Below are positions 18,287-26,536 of a stretch of 62,831 bases of DNA, piece by piece. Within the stretch, counting starts at the first letter, position 1, and each line of letters starts with the position of its first letter. Under the pieces are notes generated by a model, which was given only the letters and a program-made list of their open reading frames with translations, was not told the DNA's origin and made no database searches. Made by a program: the position numbers and the translations under genes. The stretch covers positions 1-62,831 of the forward strand of contig JAUIAD010000023.1 in NCBI GenBank assembly GCA_030425685.1, read 5' to 3'. The DNA comes from Gammaproteobacteria bacterium (GTDB lineage Bacteria > Pseudomonadota > Gammaproteobacteria > Coxiellales > Coxiellaceae).

Positions 18287-19207
18287 ATGAAGCGTTTGCA
18301 ACAAAGTTTTCTGTTTACTCTATTAATACTGTTAATCAATAGTAGTGCGTTTGCGTTGTGTTTTGAAAGAACGTCTGCGCGGCGTGATTTATATGGTGGG
18401 CTAAAGACAGCATCCGTTAAAGCAGGCGATACAATTGGTTCTATTGCGCGTCGTTATGACGTTGGTTATTTCCAATTGCTAGAAGCAAATCCACAAGTCA
18501 AGCCGCATCATCTAAAACCTGGAACTGAGTTAATTATACCAACGCAATTTATATTGCCGCCGGTTGCCAAGAAAGGCATTGTTATTAATCTAGGCTCGAT
18601 GCGTTTATTTTATTTCCCCCCGAAAGGCGGTTACTTTTGTACTTACCCAGTAGGGATTGGTAAAAAAGATTGGGCGTCACCGCAGGGGCAATTGCGTATC
18701 GTTGAGAAGATTCGTAACCCAGTTTGGGTTGTGCCAAGCAGTGTGTATAAATTCCGCAAAGAGCATGGTGACCCGGTTCCGCATAGTATTCCGCCTGGGC
18801 CCGATAATCCCTTGGGTAAGTTTGCTATGCGTTTATCAAAACCAACGTTTTTAATTCATGGTACTAATGATCCTGGTAGTGTTGGTGTGCGTAGTAGCGC
18901 GGGTTGTATTCATTTGTATCCTGAGGATATTGAATTATTATTTACGATTGTAAAAAATCATACGCCGGTCAGAATTATTGATATGCCATTTGTTGCTGGT
19001 TGGAAAGATCATCAGCTTTATGTTGCGGCGCATTTACCGTTGGAAGAGGATCGGCAAAAGTTTTCGGATAGCAAAAAGGATGCTCGGCATTTATTAGCTA
19101 GTGTTGATCCTTTGCTGTTGCGTGCGGTTGCTTTGCAGCCTGGTGAGATTGAAGCAACTATTCGTGATCATACTGGCATTCCTTCTCTTGTTACTGACGG
19201 TAATTAG
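18287..19207 (+). CDS. L,D-transpeptidase with LysM domain (ErfK/YbiS type)
   Basis: 306 residues. A signal peptide (about 1-24, ending SSAFA) exports it to the periplasm. A LysM domain (about 40-85: VKAGDTIGSIARRYDV...LLEANP) binds peptidoglycan. A YkuD catalytic domain follows, with the motif IHGTNDPGSVG...SSAGCIHL, where the Cys attacks the stem peptide. It would form 3-3 cross-links or attach lipoproteins to the wall. L,D-transpeptidases are prominent in Legionella and Coxiella. It ends nine bases before tyrA. Confidence 0.95.
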   Translation: MKRLQQSFLFTLLILLINSSAFALCFERTSARRDLYGGLKTASVKAGDTIGSIARRYDVGYFQLLEANPQVKPHHLKPGTELIIPTQFILPPVAKKGIVINLGSMRLFYFPPKGGYFCTYPVGIGKKDWASPQGQLRIVEKIRNPVWVVPSSVYKFRKEHGDPVPHSIPPGPDNPLGKFAMRLSKPTFLIHGTNDPGSVGVRSSAGCIHLYPEDIELLFTIVKNHTPVRIIDMPFVAGWKDHQLYVAAHLPLEEDRQKFSDSKKDARHLLASVDPLLLRAVALQPGEIEATIRDHTGIPSLVTDGN

Positions 19208-19215
19208 GAGAAATT

Positions 19216-20082
19216 ATGCGACCACAACAAGCACTTTTTGATAAGCTCGTTATTATTGGCGTTGGCCTGATGGGCGGCTCGGTAGGCTTAGCAGCCAAAC
19301 AGGCAGGTGTGGCGCGTGATGTTGTTGGTATTGACAATAACCCTGAACACTTACAGCAAGCGATGCAGCTTTATGCCATCGACTCAGGCGCGAGTAGTTA
19401 TCAAGGTATGATTGAAGATGCCGATTTTATTGTGATTGCTTCACATATTTCTTCTATGGATGAAGTGTTTTCGCAATTAAAGCCGCTGATCTCTGAAGAT
19501 GTCACTATTGTTGATTTAGGCAGTGTAAAAACTGCTGTGATGAAATCAGCCAGGCGTTATTTAGGTGATGCCATTTATCAGTATGTTCCTTGTCATCCCA
19601 TTGCCGGTCGTGAAAAGTCAGGGCCGCAAGCTGCGTTGGCCTCTTTGTTTCAAGATAAAAGTATTTTGATAACGCCAGACGATGATGTTGGTGCTTTTCA
19701 TTTGGATCGTGCGATGCAATTTTGGCAAGCTTTAGGGGGGCATGTTGATACTATCGATCCTGTGATTCATGATAGTTTGTTAGCAGCCACTAGTCATTTG
19801 CCACAAATTATTTCGTATGCTTTGGTTAACGCCGTGTTGGATAATACAAAAGAATTACCGGTGGAGCACTTTATTGGTACCGGTTTTGAAGATACAACGC
19901 GTTTGGCTAGTAGTAATCCTGTGATGTGGGCGGATATTTGTAAAGCCAATAAGAAGCCTATTTTAGAACAGATTAATCATTACAAAGATACGTTATCAAC
20001 GATTGCCTCAGCGATTGAGGCAGGTGATCGCGATGCTTTGCTTGCGATGTTTACCACAGCTAATAAGTTGCGTGAGCATTAG
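19216..20082 (+). CDS. tyrA: prephenate dehydrogenase
   Basis: 288 residues, the monofunctional size with no chorismate mutase domain. It oxidises prephenate to 4-hydroxyphenylpyruvate for tyrosine synthesis. The NAD-binding loop IIGVGLMGGSVGLAA is at residues 13-27, DLGSVK near 96 and the catalytic-region motif PCHPIAGREKSGP near 119-131. The all-helical dimer domain follows. Its stop overlaps the region where the FNR-type gene begins. Confidence 0.95.
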   Translation: MRPQQALFDKLVIIGVGLMGGSVGLAAKQAGVARDVVGIDNNPEHLQQAMQLYAIDSGASSYQGMIEDADFIVIASHISSMDEVFSQLKPLISEDVTIVDLGSVKTAVMKSARRYLGDAIYQYVPCHPIAGREKSGPQAALASLFQDKSILITPDDDVGAFHLDRAMQFWQALGGHVDTIDPVIHDSLLAATSHLPQIISYALVNAVLDNTKELPVEHFIGTGFEDTTRLASSNPVMWADICKANKKPILEQINHYKDTLSTIASAIEAGDRDALLAMFTTANKLREH

Positions 20083-20083
20083 T

Positions 20084-20794
20084 GTGAGTGTGTCGGTGGG
20101 TAAAGAGCATTTGTGTAGCAGTTGTGCGGCTAGGCCACTGTGTTTGCCGATGGGGCTAAGTGAAAGTGATGTGCATAAGCTTGAGAAAATCGTTGTTGCG
20201 CAATCGCGTTTAAAAACAAAAGAGCATCTTTTTATTCAGCAAGATCATTTTAAATGTTTTTATGCTGTTCGTTCTGGCTCCTTTAAAAAATATCTTTTGA
20301 CTGAAGATGGTCGTGAGCAAGTGGCTGACTTTTATTTTCCGGGTGAGTTTATTGGTTTGGATGCTGTTGATACGGGTATTTATGATTGCTCAGTTATGGC
20401 GTTGGAGCCAAGCGAGGTTTGTGAAATTCCATTTGATATGTTGTTGTCGACAGCGGCGCAAATACCGAGCTTGCAGCGGCAAATGATTAAATTAATGAGT
20501 CAGCGTTTAAAGCATCGTGATGCGATACCAATTAACAGTCATGCGATTGAAAAAATTGCTTCGTTTTTATTAAATATTTCGATGCGGATTCGTCGCTATC
20601 GTACGGATGAAACTGGTTTTATGTTGGCGATGTCGCGGCAAGAAATTGGTTGTTATTTAGGGTTGGCGGTTGAGACGGTGAGTCGCATTTTTAGTAAATT
20701 AAATCGTGATGCGGTGATTACTACTCAAGGTAAAAAGGTGGTTATTAATGATTTTCGTCAATTACAGCGACTTTCCATTTGTAATTCCTATTGA
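20084..20794 (+). CDS. fnr: FNR/ANR-type oxygen-sensing regulator
   Basis: About 236 residues from a GTG at 20084; GTG codons at 20090 and 20096 are alternatives, and a longer frame overlapping tyrA is unlikely. The N-terminus has Cys-x2-Cys-x5-Cys (HLCSSCAARPLCLP). The fourth ligand is in the CRP-fold domain (SEVCEIPF), as in FNR for a [4Fe-4S] cluster lost in oxygen. The helix-turn-helix is MSRQEIGCYLGLAVETVSRI, with the E-SR recognition residues of FNR. It would switch on anaerobic genes. In Pseudomonas the homolog ANR activates the arginine deiminase operon, and such an operon lies 9 kb away. Confidence 0.93.
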   Translation: MSVSVGKEHLCSSCAARPLCLPMGLSESDVHKLEKIVVAQSRLKTKEHLFIQQDHFKCFYAVRSGSFKKYLLTEDGREQVADFYFPGEFIGLDAVDTGIYDCSVMALEPSEVCEIPFDMLLSTAAQIPSLQRQMIKLMSQRLKHRDAIPINSHAIEKIASFLLNISMRIRRYRTDETGFMLAMSRQEIGCYLGLAVETVSRIFSKLNRDAVITTQGKKVVINDFRQLQRLSICNSY

Positions 20795-20817
20795 GTAACA
20801 TCATCATCCGGCCGCCT

Positions 20818-20913
20818 CGTAGGGGCGCAGCATGCTGCGCCCGCAAACATCTGTGGCACCTTATAGTCTATAGCCATTCATACGCAACGGGCGCAGCATG
20901 CTGTGCCCCTACG
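20818..20913. repeat. pair of inverted GCAGCATGCTG palindromes
   Basis: Two 26-bp copies of a palindromic repeat, GTAGGGGCGCAGCATGCTG followed by CGCCCG, face each other (20818-20843 and 20888-20913) across 44 bp. Further copies lie at 33331-33356 and 49601-49626. They resemble REP-type or MITE-like intergenic elements. The pair sits between the convergent ends of fnr and the next gene and may terminate both. Confidence 0.8.
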
Positions 20914-20960
20914 CCTTTTGGGTAGCAAATAACTTATTTTTTTGCGTTATTATTAATTAG

Positions 20961-22064
20961 TTATGGTTTGTATTGGGTTAGCGCTATTCTCAATCGTCTT
21001 TCTAGGCTGCTTTTACTCCTAGTGAAGAATGCCCATGGGCTGTTGCAGAATTGTGTGTGCTGTTTATGCAGTGTGTCGGCAGAGTTGTTTAATTTGGCCA
21101 ACATTTCAGATTTCTTTTTGTTCTGATTTTTGTATTCATTAAGTATTGCCTCTATTTCTTCAATAGCTTTGCTGCGTTTCACATTGACTTTATCGTTTTT
21201 ACTTTTCTTGTAAGATTTAATCGCGGCGCGTATAAAGTGGCTTAGCAAAACGACGGGGTCGGCTTCACCTTTTTCAATTAGATTTTGCAGGTTGCTTCTT
21301 AAGGCAAGAGGTTTATTGGTGGACCACCACCAAGCTTTTTGGATTTTTAGTTGTGTTTTAATTATTAGTGGTGCAACGCAGCTAGCAATTGTTGAGTATA
21401 ATTCTTTTGCTTGTTTTTCTACTTCTGTGGCGTTCTGTAATTGTGTAATTGAATACTTTAATGCTGATGACTTATAGCGAACTAGATCTAGCAGTTTTTT
21501 TGTATCATTGGGTATATCTATCTGCTTGGAAGTAGCTAGTAATTTGTCTATGGCTATTATTCTTCTAACGAGTTGCGATTGTGTTGTTTGGTTGAGAAGA
21601 TTTTGAATGGCTGCTTTGCCCTTAACTAGGCTTTGTTCTTTTTTGCTCTCTTTTTCTTCCTCTTTTCTTTTTTCCTTTAATGAAGGCTTGGGTTCGTGGC
21701 TTGTGTTTATGTCAAGACAATAGCGGATCGCAGTTGCTTGTTGATGGAAGCGCTCAATGATATTACTTTCTGTTATTCTTTTAGTTTTCTGAGTTAGACT
21801 CTCTATAGCGCTTATGGCTTTTTCGAAATGTCCTAATCTGTGTTTAAAAATATCTATAGGGTTGAATATTTCATCGAGCCGAATGATTTCTTCAAGCATG
21901 ATAATAAAGTCAATGAGGTGAGTAGCGCATGAGCTGTAGTCTAAATTCGCTATTGTTAGTTCATCTTTTAATTGTATTAGGTCCTGCAAGAAAATAGGCA
22001 AAATTAGCTGAGCCAGCTCGACTAGGTTTGTTTCATAGAATTCTTTAGCTATTGTCGTTCTCAT
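20961..22064 (-). CDS. helical protein of unknown function, effector-like
   Basis: 367 residues, not recognised. It is rich in Lys, Glu, Ile and Leu and predicted almost wholly helical. Residues about 127-145 are a charged Lys/Glu run and the C-terminal third looks coiled-coil. A Trp triplet lies near 240 (QKAWWWSTNK). The N-terminal LILPIFLQDLIQLKDEL resembles YLVIPIFLQNIIK in the protein at 47715, suggesting a shared N-terminal module. No signal peptide or membrane helix is seen. Start is the ATG at 22064 with a weak ribosome-binding site. It could be a type IV secreted effector, by style only. Confidence 0.72.
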   Translation of the reverse strand: MRTTIAKEFYETNLVELAQLILPIFLQDLIQLKDELTIANLDYSSCATHLIDFIIMLEEIIRLDEIFNPIDIFKHRLGHFEKAISAIESLTQKTKRITESNIIERFHQQATAIRYCLDINTSHEPKPSLKEKRKEEEKESKKEQSLVKGKAAIQNLLNQTTQSQLVRRIIAIDKLLATSKQIDIPNDTKKLLDLVRYKSSALKYSITQLQNATEVEKQAKELYSTIASCVAPLIIKTQLKIQKAWWWSTNKPLALRSNLQNLIEKGEADPVVLLSHFIRAAIKSYKKSKNDKVNVKRSKAIEEIEAILNEYKNQNKKKSEMLAKLNNSADTLHKQHTQFCNSPWAFFTRSKSSLERRLRIALTQYKP

Positions 22065-22305
22065 ACGGAATAAGTCTTGTGTGAGGTATCTAAAAATACG
22101 TAAATTAACTCATTTTAACCGTAAAATAATACAAGAATCCTTATGATTGGTCAATAATTAAGTAGCTTGTGGTGGGGCGCTAAAAGGTGGCTTTATCTGT
22201 AATCAATCTTGAGTTGGGGGCGACTAGCTGTGCAAAAATGATTCTTGTTATGTTGGTAAGGTATGCGAGATACTATATGCAGCTATATGATTCAAAGGAT
22301 GGAAA

Positions 22306-24015
22306 ATGTTGGTCGCGCTCTATCACTCATTAGTCTCTTCGCCATTACTGATTCTATTTATTACTATTGCGCTTGGTTATTTTATTGGCAAGTTTAGGGT
22401 TAAAACCTTTGTATTGGGCGGGATTGCTGGTTCTTTAATTATGGGGGTGGTGATAGGACAGCTTGGTGTAAAAATATCACCGACGATCGGAAGTATATTT
22501 TTTGCGCTTTTTATCTATGCGGTGGGTTATCAAGGCGGTCCGCAATTTTTTCGTTCTTTAAATCGTCGAACGTTAGTGCAACTTATTTCCGCGACAATTA
22601 CCTGTGTATTGGGTTTGCTTTGTGTGATGGTGGCGGCTTGGTATTACCACTTGGATCGCGGCACGGCTGCTGGTTTGGCTGCGGGTGGTTTAACGCAATC
22701 GGCGATGATTGGCACTGCTAGTGGTGCAATAGCCAAACTTGGAATTTCGGCAGCACAAATCAAAGCGATGCAGAGTAATGTCGCAGTAGGGTATGCGGTT
22801 TGTTATATCTTTGGATCCTTTGGTCCGATCCTAATGTTAAGTGCCATTTTTCCCGGCATGATGAAATGGAATTTACGTAAGGAAGCGAAAGAATTAGCGA
22901 AAACAGCTGAAAAAGGGAAAACGATTTTAGACCCTGGTCAGTATGAGGCAATTCCTCGTATTGATACGCGTGTTTATCAGTTAAAAGATAATGCTGCCAT
23001 CGTTGGTAAGGCGGTTGGCGCTATTTTTGAAAAAGAAGATCGTATTGCTATTGAGGCGATTGTTCGCGATGGTGCGCTATTGGAATTGACGCCAAAGACA
23101 ACATTGCAAAGCAATGATGTTATTGCCGTGACGGCTAAAATTGAAAACTTTGTTAAACATCAGTCGTTATTGGGTGAGGAAATTTCTGGTCCTGCGTTGC
23201 TGGAATTGGCGGAAGAAACAAGGCATTTAATTCTTACAAATAAGCAGTTCGATGGCAAAACGATTCAGCAGTGCTATCAGCAAACTAGTGCAGAGGAACA
23301 TTATGGGGTGCTGGTTAATTCGGTTTCAAGATTAGGTGAGTCGCTACCACCAAGCTCAGATGTAACTATCAAACGCGGTGATGAAATTGCTTTAACAGGT
23401 AGGCCAGAGGACTTAGATCGTGTTACGACTAAACTAGGGCGCGTGATTTCAGCAGCTAAGTTAACGGACTTTGTTTCATTTGCGCTTGGTATGGTGTTGG
23501 GTATTTTAATTGGCATGATTACTGTACGTATACACGGTGTCGCTATTTCAATTGGTTCTGGTGGTGGTTGTTTATTCTCTGGGTTGATTTTTGGTTGGTT
23601 GCGTTCGCGACATCCGCGCTTTGGTGCTTTGCCAACGGGTGCTTCTAATTTTTTAAGGGATTTTGGTTTAGCGGTTTTTGTTAGTACTGTAGGTTTAACG
23701 GCAGGTCCGCAAGCAGTAACGACCATGAAGCAGTATGGTATTTTGTTATTTTTATTAGGTGTTGGTGTCACTTTGATTCCGCAAATTTTAACCTTTTATA
23801 TTTCATATTATTTATTAAAAATAAAAAACCCTATTGTGTTACTGGCTACTATTGCTGGGGGAAGAAGTGCAAATCCGGGTTTTGCTGCTTTGCTTGAAAA
23901 GGCGGGGAACTCAACACTGATTGTACCATTTACTGCAACGTATGCGATTGCTAATATTTGGTTAACCTTGTGGGGACCCATTATCGTGGCTTTGGTGACT
24001 AAAAACGTCAGTTAA
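22306..24015 (+). CDS. AspT/YidE-family transporter, probable aspartate:alanine exchanger
   Basis: 569 residues. Five or so N-terminal membrane helices (1-170), two cytoplasmic RCK_C/TrkA_C-like domains (about 205-285 and 290-375), then five more helices. This is the architecture of the AAEx family. The repeated GLTQSAMIGTASGAIAKLG and GGRSANPGFAALLEKAG elements in the two halves are the family signature. It lies 18 bp before an aspartate 4-decarboxylase gene. In AspT/AspD systems aspartate enters, alanine and CO2 leave, and a proton is consumed inside, producing proton motive force. Confidence 0.9.
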   Translation: MLVALYHSLVSSPLLILFITIALGYFIGKFRVKTFVLGGIAGSLIMGVVIGQLGVKISPTIGSIFFALFIYAVGYQGGPQFFRSLNRRTLVQLISATITCVLGLLCVMVAAWYYHLDRGTAAGLAAGGLTQSAMIGTASGAIAKLGISAAQIKAMQSNVAVGYAVCYIFGSFGPILMLSAIFPGMMKWNLRKEAKELAKTAEKGKTILDPGQYEAIPRIDTRVYQLKDNAAIVGKAVGAIFEKEDRIAIEAIVRDGALLELTPKTTLQSNDVIAVTAKIENFVKHQSLLGEEISGPALLELAEETRHLILTNKQFDGKTIQQCYQQTSAEEHYGVLVNSVSRLGESLPPSSDVTIKRGDEIALTGRPEDLDRVTTKLGRVISAAKLTDFVSFALGMVLGILIGMITVRIHGVAISIGSGGGCLFSGLIFGWLRSRHPRFGALPTGASNFLRDFGLAVFVSTVGLTAGPQAVTTMKQYGILLFLLGVGVTLIPQILTFYISYYLLKIKNPIVLLATIAGGRSANPGFAALLEKAGNSTLIVPFTATYAIANIWLTLWGPIIVALVTKNVS

Positions 24016-24033
24016 TTTTAAGGAGTGTTAATA

Positions 24034-25608
24034 ATGACTGCTGATAGCGATGCAAATCTAAGTCCTTTTGAATTTAAAGATAAACTTATTAAATTAGCGA
24101 CGTCACATGGTGATCATATGATGTTAAATGCAGGTCGCGGTAATCCAAATTTTTTAGCGACCATGCCGCGTCATGCTTTTTTGCGCATTGGTGATTTTGC
24201 TTTGCAAGAATCAGAGCGTTCTTATTCTTATTTAAGCTGTGGTTTTGGTGGTATGCCTGAAAAGAAAGGAATTGTAAATCGTTTTGATGCCTATGCCGCA
24301 ATGCATGAGGGAGCGCCAGGTGTTGATTTTATTCGTGCTGTTTTGTCATTTGCAGTCGATCATATGGGTATTGCTAAAAAAGAGCTGTTGCATGAAATGA
24401 CAATGGCATTTTTAGGCTGTAATTATCCTGTGCCACCGCGGATGTTAACGCTGTGCGAGACTTTAGTGAAGCTATATTTATCGAGTGAACTTTGTGGTAC
24501 CGTGACGCAGTCAGAAGAGTTTAATGTCTTTGCTACGGAAGGCGCTACAGCGGCAATGACTTATTTATTTGACTCTTTGCGTGTTAATGGTCTTATCAAG
24601 AAAAAGGATAAAATTGCCATTATCACACCAATTTTTTCACCTTATTTAGAAATTCCATTGATCCCAGAATATGATTTGGAGATTGTGCAAATCAAAGCCT
24701 GTGAAAAACAGGATTGGCAAGTGCCAGATAGTGAGCTGGAAAAGCTTATGGATGACTCAGTAAAAATGCTTTTTATGGTCAATCCTAGTAACCCTCCTTC
24801 TGTAAAAATGAATGAGCACTTTCTATCAGCCATTGCAGAATTGGTCAGGGTTAAGCGACCTGATTTAATGATTGTTACTGATGATGTTTACGCTACTTTT
24901 GCTGATGATTACCGGTCATTTTTTTCTTCTTGCCCCTATAATACATTGTGTGTTTATTCGTTTTCGAAATATTTTGGTGTGACTGGTTGGCGGTTGGGTA
25001 CGATGTTATTGCATGAGGAAAATGTATTTGACGACTTGCTGAAAAAACTGTCAAAAGAGGAGAAGAAACGTCTAGATGAGCGCTATTCATCATTAACCAA
25101 TACACCGCGTGAAATTAAATTTATCGATCGCTTAGTAGCGGATAGCCGTTCGGTGGCGCTAAATCATACGGCCGGACTATCATTACCGCAGCAGTTGCAA
25201 ATGCTATTGCTAGCCATGGCGAACATTCTTGATGAGTCAGGTGAATACCAGGCTGAGGCCAAGCGTTTAATTCGTCGGCGTTATGATATTTTGTACCGAG
25301 CTATTGGTTTAACGCCAAGTTATGATGAAAACAGCGTTGATTATTATACGGTGATAGATTTAGAGGTGTTGTCAGAACAGGTCTATGGAAAAGAATTTTC
25401 AGAGTGGTTGATGGATCATGCTTCTGGTGCAGAATTTATTACTCGTTTAGCGGCTGAAACCAGTGTGGTGTTATTACCTGGTAAAGGCTTTGATGTCGAT
25501 CATCCCTCTGCGCGTGTTTCGTTGGCTAATTTAACCGAGTATAACTACCGTGATATTGGGTTGTCGGTTAAAAAAATACTAGCTGAATATTATGAACAAT
25601 ATAGCTAA
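24034..25608 (+). CDS. aspD: PLP-dependent aspartate 4-decarboxylase / aspartate aminotransferase
   Basis: 524 residues from the ATG at 24034, with AAGGAG eight bases upstream. A fold-type I aminotransferase: NPSNPPSVKM, then TDDVYATFADDY with the PLP-ring Asp, and SFSKYFGVTGWRLG with the Schiff-base Lys. The long N-terminus GRGNPNFLATMPRHAF and C-terminal extension fit AspD, which is longer than ordinary aminotransferases. It converts L-aspartate to L-alanine plus CO2. Coupled with the exchanger upstream it would raise cytoplasmic pH and charge the membrane. Confidence 0.93.
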   Translation: MTADSDANLSPFEFKDKLIKLATSHGDHMMLNAGRGNPNFLATMPRHAFLRIGDFALQESERSYSYLSCGFGGMPEKKGIVNRFDAYAAMHEGAPGVDFIRAVLSFAVDHMGIAKKELLHEMTMAFLGCNYPVPPRMLTLCETLVKLYLSSELCGTVTQSEEFNVFATEGATAAMTYLFDSLRVNGLIKKKDKIAIITPIFSPYLEIPLIPEYDLEIVQIKACEKQDWQVPDSELEKLMDDSVKMLFMVNPSNPPSVKMNEHFLSAIAELVRVKRPDLMIVTDDVYATFADDYRSFFSSCPYNTLCVYSFSKYFGVTGWRLGTMLLHEENVFDDLLKKLSKEEKKRLDERYSSLTNTPREIKFIDRLVADSRSVALNHTAGLSLPQQLQMLLLAMANILDESGEYQAEAKRLIRRRYDILYRAIGLTPSYDENSVDYYTVIDLEVLSEQVYGKEFSEWLMDHASGAEFITRLAAETSVVLLPGKGFDVDHPSARVSLANLTEYNYRDIGLSVKKILAEYYEQYS

Positions 25609-25702
25609 ATAGGTATCTTTGGCGTCACTATTGATCTATGTCAATGCGCTGCCTGCGCTTGCACCATTATACTCCTGCAAAAAGCAAAGGAAGTATATAG
25701 CA

Positions 25703-26098
25703 ATGGCTACCTATCAACATATAATGTTGCCAATACCCCTGGATGCAGACGATAATAGTTTGCCACTTAAGGCGTTGAATTTAATAGAAGATTGTAGTGC
25801 GCGCTTTAGTCTCTTGGTGGTTATTGATGCTGATGAAGTGAGTGGCACTGAGCTTAGAAACCAGGTCGATAAGGCTAAAAGGCAATTATTTGCTTTAGGG
25901 CAGGAGCTGGTTGTTCCTGTATTTGATCAGCATGTGCGTTTTGGTAAGCTTGGTGAGAGTATAGCGCGCGCGGCACAAGAGTTAGGGGTGGATAGTATTA
26001 TTTTAGGGGTTGCCAAAAAAGCGCCGCAACAAGGCCGCGCGGTAATCAGTCAATTAATGAATTGTTCGAATTATGACTTAGTTTTAATGAATTATTAG
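25703..26098 (+). CDS. universal stress protein-like, degenerate nucleotide site
   Basis: 131 residues from the ATG at 25703, with AAGGAAG about eight bases upstream; a longer frame from 25619 lacks a site. The UspA fold is recognisable: YQHIMLPIPLDADDNS, a central FGKLGESIARAAQELGVDSIILGVAKK, and a final YDLVLMNY strand. The usual G-x2-G-x9-G ATP loop after the fourth strand is not intact, so nucleotide binding is doubtful. It is followed after 12 bp by a second, canonical Usp gene. Confidence 0.82.
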   Translation: MATYQHIMLPIPLDADDNSLPLKALNLIEDCSARFSLLVVIDADEVSGTELRNQVDKAKRQLFALGQELVVPVFDQHVRFGKLGESIARAAQELGVDSIILGVAKKAPQQGRAVISQLMNCSNYDLVLMNY

Positions 26099-26110
26099 AA
26101 GGAATAAAAC

Positions 26111-26536
26111 ATGAAAAATTACAAACACATACTTTGTCCTATCGATTTTTCAAAGACCAGCAAGAAGACGTTGGAGAAAGCGATTAGCTTAAAAGATGAA
26201 ACTGGAGCGACAATCACGGTAATCCACTTTGTTGAGCCTATGCCGCCAACGGCTTATGCGATGGGTGTTATTGATGCAGAAACGGGGATGGTGCTGCAGG
26301 CGAAAGAAATGATGAATGACTTAGCGAAAGAATATTCGTTAACTGATGATCAAGTTGTTGTAGAAAGCGGTCGTGCAAAGCATGCAATTGCAGAATATGC
26401 TCAAGATTCAAATGTCGATTTAATTATTATTGGGCGGCACGGTCACCATGGTATTTTATCCGGCCTGGCTGGTTCAACAGCGAGTGCGACGGTTAGTCAT
26501 GCACATTGTGATGTGTTTGTTGTTGGGGCTGATTAA
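26111..26536 (+). CDS. universal stress protein, UspA family
   Basis: 141 residues. It starts KHILCPIDFSKTSKKTLEKA and has the ATP-type motif GRHGHHGILSGLAGSTA near residues 112-128, ending CDVFVVGAD. Usp proteins bind ATP and support survival under acid, oxidative or starvation stress. The stop overlaps the start of the H+-ATPase gene as TAATG, which argues for co-expression of the stress proteins and the pump. Confidence 0.93.
   Translation: MKNYKHILCPIDFSKTSKKTLEKAISLKDETGATITVIHFVEPMPPTAYAMGVIDAETGMVLQAKEMMNDLAKEYSLTDDQVVVESGRAKHAIAEYAQDSNVDLIIIGRHGHHGILSGLAGSTASATVSHAHCDVFVVGAD

Noticed and set aside
20003..20083. Longer FNR-type protein starting inside tyrA
   Set aside because: The extra residues are the tyrA tail in another frame and do not resemble FNR; the Cys cluster sits at the normal distance from a GTG at 20084.
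22065..22305. FNR box upstream of the aspartate exchanger (ATGATTGGTCAAT near 22143)
   Set aside because: The half-sites are two bases too close for TTGAT-N4-ATCAA.
23301..23771. 156-codon minus-strand frame
   Set aside because: Antisense to the AspT-family transporter.
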